A stretch of DNA of 64,000 nt from Litomosoides sigmodontis (lineage: Eukaryota; Nematoda; Chromadorea; Rhabditida; Onchocercidae): NCBI GenBank assembly GCA_963070105.1, contig OY718804.1, positions 1,732,772 to 1,796,771 on the forward strand, given 5' to 3'. Position 1 is the stretch's first letter. Every line of letters starts with the position of its first letter. The translations under genes and the position numbers were made by a program. The notes under the pieces were generated by a model. The model searched no databases, was not told where the DNA came from, and was given only the letters and a program-made list of their open reading frames with translations. Shown one piece after another: positions 58,131 through 64,000 of this stretch.

Positions 58131-58959
58131 TAACATTTGCCGGTCAGGTCACATTTTATTGCCAACGTTGCCATAAGTTGTCCTCAAGGATAATGTATTC
58201 ACAACAATAAATCAAACAAAAGCGCAAATCGCATATCTTTTCACACTTTTTGCCCTTTTATTACTTTCCACTACTCGACGTGTACTTAGCGTGCCATGCG
58301 AAATGTATCGTAACCCAAACGCAAAGAACAAAGTGATTAACAAACGATAATGCATATTTTATGCAAAGTATTTTCCAATTTCACATCCAACATTTATCCT
58401 TTCTGTCAACAAAATTCTAGAAGGAAAGAATGTAAGAATTGAAAGAAAAAACGAAAAAAAAAACATATTTCAAATTTTAATAATAGAAAATTTATTATTA
58501 AAAAAAAATAACATTTTCAATTTTACTCATAGCTCAATTATCATCATTTTTCTGCAATAAAAGCAAATATTTTGCAAAAATTTTAATCCTTTTTTTAAAG
58601 AAAAAAAAACGCAAGGTGAAATTAAATTATGTTTTAACGATGAATGTGCTTTTATTGGCATTTATTCTTTTGTTTTGTTGTACAAATGTTTTTGAAAGTT
58701 TTAGGAAGAAGAAATTAATAATTAATTATAATATGTATATGTTGTTCAATGTAAAATTATCCATTTAATAAATGAAATTAAAATTAAAAAAAAAAGAAGT
58801 TGGTAAGCTTTAATTTAATATGCAGTTAATAACTACACTTTTTGTACATTTAAATAAATGTACAAATATCAATTGAAATAACAAACGAAGACAGATGAAT
58901 CGATCAAAGACAATGAAATATATTGTAAAACAAATCTTCACTCTAATAATTTTTAAAAT

Positions 58960-61900
58960 TCATTTATTTTTCGATTCCATAAATGCTCGAGTACTCTCCA
59001 ACAACCACTGGAAACCATCGGCAAGTCCGTGACCTGTTGTTGCGCACGTAGCACAAATATGCCATTTTCGATTAATTATCGTATTTAAGCTTAAGTAATC
59101 GCAAATTTCTGACACTAACATTGCACCTCGTTCATCCATTTTATTTGCAAATATCATAAGCGGTATCTAAAAGGAAAAATGAAAGGGAGAGAGAGGGAGA
59201 GAGACAGTGAGAAACAGAAAAGAATTAATGTCTTTAAGAAATATTAAAATGAATTTGGAAAATCATTTCAAAACTAGACCAAAATTAATACATTCCGCAT
59301 CACAATCGTCATATGCTAAATTACTACTAACGAAATTTAAAAAAGTATCATATGATAAATTACTAATGAAATTTTAAAAAGTTCAAATATTAGCATTATT
59401 GAAGTTTTTTTTCTTTACTCCTTGCGGAGAGCACTTCTCTACTTGATTGTTAATCTTTATGTTATAAAATTTGTCGATAAAATCCATTAATCTCTTTATA
59501 CTATTATTTTAACATTAGGAAAATTTTTGAGTTAATTTTTTTTTTGCTTTAAATGAAATAACTTTTCAAAAAAAAATAAATATTAAGAAAAATTAAAGAA
59601 AAGAAAAAAAACACCACGGAGAGTGAGAGAGCGAGGGAAAGAAAGTGAAAACAAAAATGATGATAATGTTTCCATTACGTCCAATTAAAGTAGCATTCTT
59701 TCAAATATTAAAAAAACAAAAAAAAAAATTTCGCTTCTTTTACACATTCAGGCATATGAATGATGATGAGGTGAAGCAATGCTCAGGCTTAAGACTGCTT
59801 AAAACAAAATTATCTAAAGCAAAAAGAGACAGGAAGAATAGGGAAGAAAAAAAAACTCCCTTAGCGGTTTATTTTCGGGGAAGCATGTAAGATTACTGTA
59901 AAAAGTTAATTATTGAAATCAAAATTAGCAAAACAAGAATGAGCTAAATTAAAATGCATAAGCAATCTGTTACTTTTATTTCCAACTAAGTATATAAAAT
60001 TAGCATGGAAATTAATTATTAACGCTAATAATCGCAATCTGGCGCTTAAAAATAACAGGAAAAATGCACTAAATTTTGCAAATATATAATTTTAAAATAT
60101 TTTGAACACATGAATTATACCTAATTAACGTTTAACGTTTTGAATAAGTTTTCAAACGAAAAGTTGACAGGGAAAGGAAACATTTGTTTAAAAAGTGTTA
60201 TTATTCATGAAACATTAAAGTAAGCTAGCAAGAGCTAATAAATTTTGCATTTAGTAAATTATTAAATTTCGAAAATATTTTTTTTTTGCGGACGAAGTCA
60301 TCAAATTGATGTATTTTTCCTTTGTCATTTTTCTTTTTGGCCAAAAAATTATTTTTCTCATTTTTATGATCAAAAAAGGAAAAAAGAAAAAAGCAAAAAA
60401 AAAATATTGTTGTTAAACGATGCAGAGAATTAGTAACTGATAGATAATGTTGATAAGGTGGAGGAAATTCAACAATCTTTAAAAAGCAAATTCCCAACAG
60501 ATTAGAGTAATTGAAAAGATGATTGCACGAAAGGTGAAAGGGAAAGAGAGGAAAAGAAAGAAAGGAAGAAGTTCCAACAAACCTTAAAATAATTTCAATT
60601 ATTGCTAACAATTTTATGACATTTAAATTATTTGAACGGCTAATTTATTAAAAAATACTGCAAAAAAAAAGATTTATTTTTTCTGACAATAATTTGTGTA
60701 ATTAGTTGGCCTTAAATGCAAATTGCTTTTTCAATAGTTGCTTTTCAATTTCAAATTGAATATGGCTTTTTCTTTCAATAGTTACTTTTAAATTTCAAAT
60801 CATTTTAATATATGCGCTACTGTTATTTGTGATTTGTGATATTTTCAAAGCACTTCGTCCTGGATGGATTTCATCTACTATTGGAATTGGTTGAGCTGAA
60901 AGAGTTGAATTTAAAAGAAGTTGAATTTAAATGAAAATTTGCAACCTTTCGACGTCGCAATTCACGATGATCCAATAGCAAACGTAACTCATCACGTGGT
61001 AACTCATCACGTGCAACTGCTAATCGTAAACGATCATTGCTATCAATAACAAATATCACGCTGTCCACTTCCTTGTAGTAATTCTCCCATAAATTCCGAT
61101 ATTTTCCTGGTGATGTGAAGGAAAAAAAAAGGAAACGAAACTTTCTTACTTAATTGTAGTTGAAATTTAATTTTTAATGCTGATTAAACTTTTAAATCAC
61201 TTCGAGCATACCATGTTTTAATTTAATTTAATCATTTTCAACACAATTTTACCAGCATTTTGAGGTATTTGCTCATTGGGATACTTTATTGAAATGTAGT
61301 GTAGTTTGCCACTTTGAAACACTTCCATTTCTTGGATTCCGTAGTTTTTTTTTTCCGAATTTTTTCATTCTTTGTTTTTTTTTGCTAATAAATTCAGATC
61401 GTTTCTTTTAGCGTGAAAAAAATAACACTTTTGCTAGGATGAAAATTTAAAAGAAGTGGAAGAAAATGTTACCTTGTCCAGACATATCATGTACCAGAAA
61501 TATTGTATTGTTAAAAATAAATTTTTCAGTGATATAACCAATAGATGGTGCAACCTGAGACAAATAAAAGCATTTTATGAATTAAAAAAAAAAAAAAGTT
61601 AAAAAAAAACTTCAATTCAAATTTATTAAAGTTACCAGAATTAATCGACATATGCATTTATTTCCGCATAATTTCACCTTTCATCACAAAACCTCATCAT
61701 TTGCCACTCTAATTTGCTTTCCCTCTTCTAAGCTAATTAAAATTTAAAATGAATTAACTAATTATGTGGAATTTTTAACTTCCTCCACTTGTCCAACACT
61801 GTTGCCCTGCTAACAAATGTTAAGAAACTTTTTGTTTTCCTCTTTTTTTTTTTGGAGGAACGGAGACTCATTCAAGTGATAGTAGTATTTTCTCTTATCT

Positions 61901-62147
61901 GATAGCAATCGCTCATGTGCCTCACATCTGTTTGTTGCAAAGTTGAAAAGAAAAAGAACAGTGGTCATTTTTAATAATTTTCAAAATTATGAATTGAAGA
62001 GTGAATGACCTGAGTTAGTTGATCCTCGTGCGCTTTCATCTGATTGATAATTGTTGATTTGCCGCTGTTATCAAGACCGATCATCAGAACGCTTACTTGT
62101 TTACGTGAGACGCCCAAAGCAATCGATAGTTGTGATAATAATCCCAT
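58960..62147 (-). CDS. arl-6: ARF-like small GTPase ARL6 (BBS3)
   Basis: Spliced model of 195 residues; minus-strand exons are 62147-62010, 61554-61473, 61106-60946 and 59166-58960. It begins MGLLSQLSIALGV, very like human ARL6 (186 residues). The P-loop GLDNSGKS is at 24-31, switch II DMSGQG at 69-74, NKMD at 135-138 and ICAT in the fifth GTP-binding motif. ARL6 bound to GTP recruits the BBSome coat to membranes and directs receptors into cilia; in nematodes cilia are confined to sensory neurons. Two oddities are visible. The switch I threonine expected in PTIGF is Ser50 (PSIGY). A perfect 15-bp duplication adds PRDEL after residue 109, in the helix following switch II. The stop codon overlaps an AATAAA on the coding strand. 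Identity is confident. Confidence 0.93.
60984..61013 (-). repeat. Perfect 15-bp tandem duplication inside arl-6 exon 3
   Basis: GTAACTCATCACGTG occurs twice back to back. Each copy is one set of five codons, giving RDELP RDEL in the protein. Human ARL6 has a single EEL at this place. Confidence 0.95.
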
Positions 62148-63567
62148 TCACAAAGTTAGTTTTATAATTTAACACCTCGAATTACTGTTACTATCTTTCC
62201 ACTTAATCAGTTAGTTATACATGCGATAATAGGTTTAACTTCAAAATATACCATTAATATGAGAAGCAAACTTAAGTAATAAAGCTTCCAATCGTTTTAT
62301 CACTTTTCTACATCACTTCAAACGCTGAATTAAATTTTAGTCAATTTGGATTGCAAAAACAAAAATAAGAAAGGAAGTGAAAGACGATAAAGATTCCAAA
62401 CATCGTACTTTAAATGTAAATTCACCACTTAAGGAATTTTAGATTTTATGCGAAAGCCAAAATGTTATCGATGTGTGCATGCCTGTCTGTTTCCATGACA
62501 ACTTTTCAGCAGGTATTACTACTCAAAATAAGTCATTAATGAATATCAACGTATCAAATAGGTTATTTGCAGTTAAAGTAACAATGACGGATTGTTTGCA
62601 GAAAAATGTTGAACTGCCAGTTTCAGGTGGTACAATAAAATTTGTTAAAAATTGCGTCATTTTGAAATTTCTTTATCAATAATTTTTTCCATTCAATAAT
62701 ACTGTTTGTTAAAGAGGCACTAAGTGCGCATTTGATGCAGTTAATTTTCCGGAATATTGGCCTGATAGGAAAATAATGTACGATATGTAATATCAGAATA
62801 GCTGATACTTATGTTGTAGTTGAAGAATTTCTACTCCATGTCGGATCAAGTAAAGCACTCCACAGGGAACTCCTCATTTATGGGTCAGTAAATTAGTCGT
62901 CATTTCTTTCGGTTTATTTACAACTTATATATAATCTAGCGAGACGTCAGAAGGATATCATTAATTTGTAAAACGAGCATTGCTTCAGCGGTTCTGATGA
63001 CACTGTGCTGACTTGGACCACCTCTCACAGCAAATTGAAGTTTTCCTTTCTATGCAGAAAATCGATTTACAACGAACTCTATAAACAGATTCTAAATTGA
63101 AAATTCCAATGTTTCTCACTGTCAAATCATATCCTTTTTATCATTTATTTCGCTGCAAATTTTTAGGACAATCAAATCTTCACGAAACTATCAAGTAATT
63201 ATGTCACATATGACAGATACAGAAAAATTTTCTAGCACAGCGTTAACGTGTAAGCAGATTAGGTGAGTTAAGTCACCTCGATAATTAACAGTACAAATAA
63301 CCCGTAAAAATGAGAAAGATAAAAGTTCTACACTAAACGAAGAAAATCTGCAACCCGTGCAACTTTCAGCAATACTAATTGTAATCTTTTCACTTGCAAA
63401 ACTCAGACAGCAAACAAAAGGAGATCCACCATGAAAGAATCTATTTAACTGTTCATAAACAAACAGCTAAATTTTAATCTTAGATGCTCTTATTGAATTT
63501 CCGTTCAACAAAACCTTACAATGCATTTAAACAACAAGATATATCACATAATATACCTAAGAGACTA
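62148..63567. other. Intergenic region between EMC7 and arl-6 with unassigned exon-like segments
   Basis: Separates the EMC7 stop from the arl-6 start, both on the minus strand. Base composition is less AT-rich than most non-coding DNA here. Short plus-strand segments bounded by splice-like sites occur at about 62821-62881 (after TTGTAG, before GTCAGT) and 63167-63262 (after TTTTAG, before GTGAGT). An open stretch at 62975-63100 reads CFSGSDDTVLTW. I could not join these into a convincing gene, so it may be an unrecognised gene, a pseudogene or 3' UTR. Confidence 0.35.
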
Positions 63568-64000
63568 TCACTGCCGTTTTTTGTTTCCTGTTGTTGCTTT
63601 TTTTGTCTTTTTTGGATTTCCACCAAGCCATGAAGCAAGCATTTCGGAAACGTCGGGAACATCCATCTGAGGCATAGTTTTAGCCATCTCCTAAAACTTG
63701 CTTACTATTGCATAAAAAAGTCAGCATCACTCTAGTAGTAAACCACAAATAGATCCTTGCCCCACTGCATTTTTGCGGTGCGCATCACCAAGGAATACAC
63801 AGAACTTTCATCAAAAAATATATAAAATAATGTATTTACTAAAAGGAAAAAAAAGGTGATCACTGTGATGACTTTAATAAATGATTTACTTTTTTAACTT
63901 CGGGATCGTTTGCGTTAATAAGCTTTGGCAATATAACAAGTAGAATAAGAGGCACAACCATCATTAAAACCATTGGATTTGTAAGCATATCTGTTAAATG
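63568..64000 (-). CDS. emc-7: ER membrane protein complex subunit 7, C-terminal part (runs off the window)
   Basis: Two minus-strand exons are present: the end of one from the window edge to 63890, and the last at 63691-63568. The first encodes MLTNPMVLMMVVPLILLVIL, a membrane helix matching human EMC7 (LMNPMVMMMVLPLL), then PKLINANDPEVKK. The second encodes EMAKTMPQMDVPDVSEML and a Lys-rich tail KKTKKATTGNKKRQ before the stop. EMC7 has an ER-lumenal beta-sandwich domain, one membrane helix and a cytosolic tail, and is part of the complex that inserts tail-anchored and multi-pass proteins into the ER. The lumenal domain lies beyond the window. It is on the same strand as arl-6, about 1.4 kb upstream of it, so a loose operon is conceivable but unproven. 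Confidence 0.92.

Noticed and set aside
60225..60611. 128-codon minus-strand frame inside the last arl-6 intron
   Set aside because: Low-complexity Phe/Ser-rich and opposite to no splice pattern; intron sequence.

Overview
The window looks like nuclear DNA from a parasitic-type nematode, most likely a filarial or other spirurid worm; species not determined. It is very AT-rich and full of simple repeats. Its genes are split into many small exons with T-rich acceptors ending in TTTCAG or TTTTAG. The recognisable genes match nematode relatives best: a PAL-1-like caudal homeodomain protein, a CYK-3/USP32-like deubiquitinase, ARL-6/BBS3 and EMC7. Introns are larger than is usual in Caenorhabditis. 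All gene models were spliced by hand from the sequence; for the five genes with both ends inside the window the exon lengths sum to a multiple of three.

Layout. 1-2262: repeat-rich upstream DNA. 2263-23554 (+): a 23-exon transmembrane adenylyl-cyclase-like gene with two six-helix cassettes and two cyclase domains, several of whose catalytic residues are replaced. 25078-29480 (-): a 4-exon gene for an unrecognised secreted-looking protein with a six-cysteine C-terminus; its second intron holds a (AAT)n array of about 500 bp. 29481-32448: divergent intergenic region with a 10-bp-period A/T array of about 750 bp. 32449-40799 (+): 24-exon cyk-3/USP32 gene. 40800-44352: convergent intergenic DNA with no gene recognised. 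44353-51767 (-): 4-exon pal-1/caudal homeobox gene. 51768-58959: long intergenic region with a (AAT)n array of nearly 800 bp directly upstream of pal-1, plus tandem repeats and G-runs. 58960-62147 (-): 4-exon arl-6 (BBS3). 63568-64000 (-): the last two exons of an EMC7 gene that continues past the window.

The genes do not form one pathway. They are unrelated housekeeping, signalling and developmental loci: membrane signalling, ubiquitin removal, posterior patterning, ciliary trafficking and ER membrane-protein insertion. No rRNA, tRNA, CRISPR or intact transposon was recognised. The points most worth a second look are the apparently inactive cyclase, the unknown secreted protein, a 15-bp in-frame duplication in arl-6, the very long pure repeat arrays next to genes, and exon-like segments at 62.5-63.3 kb.
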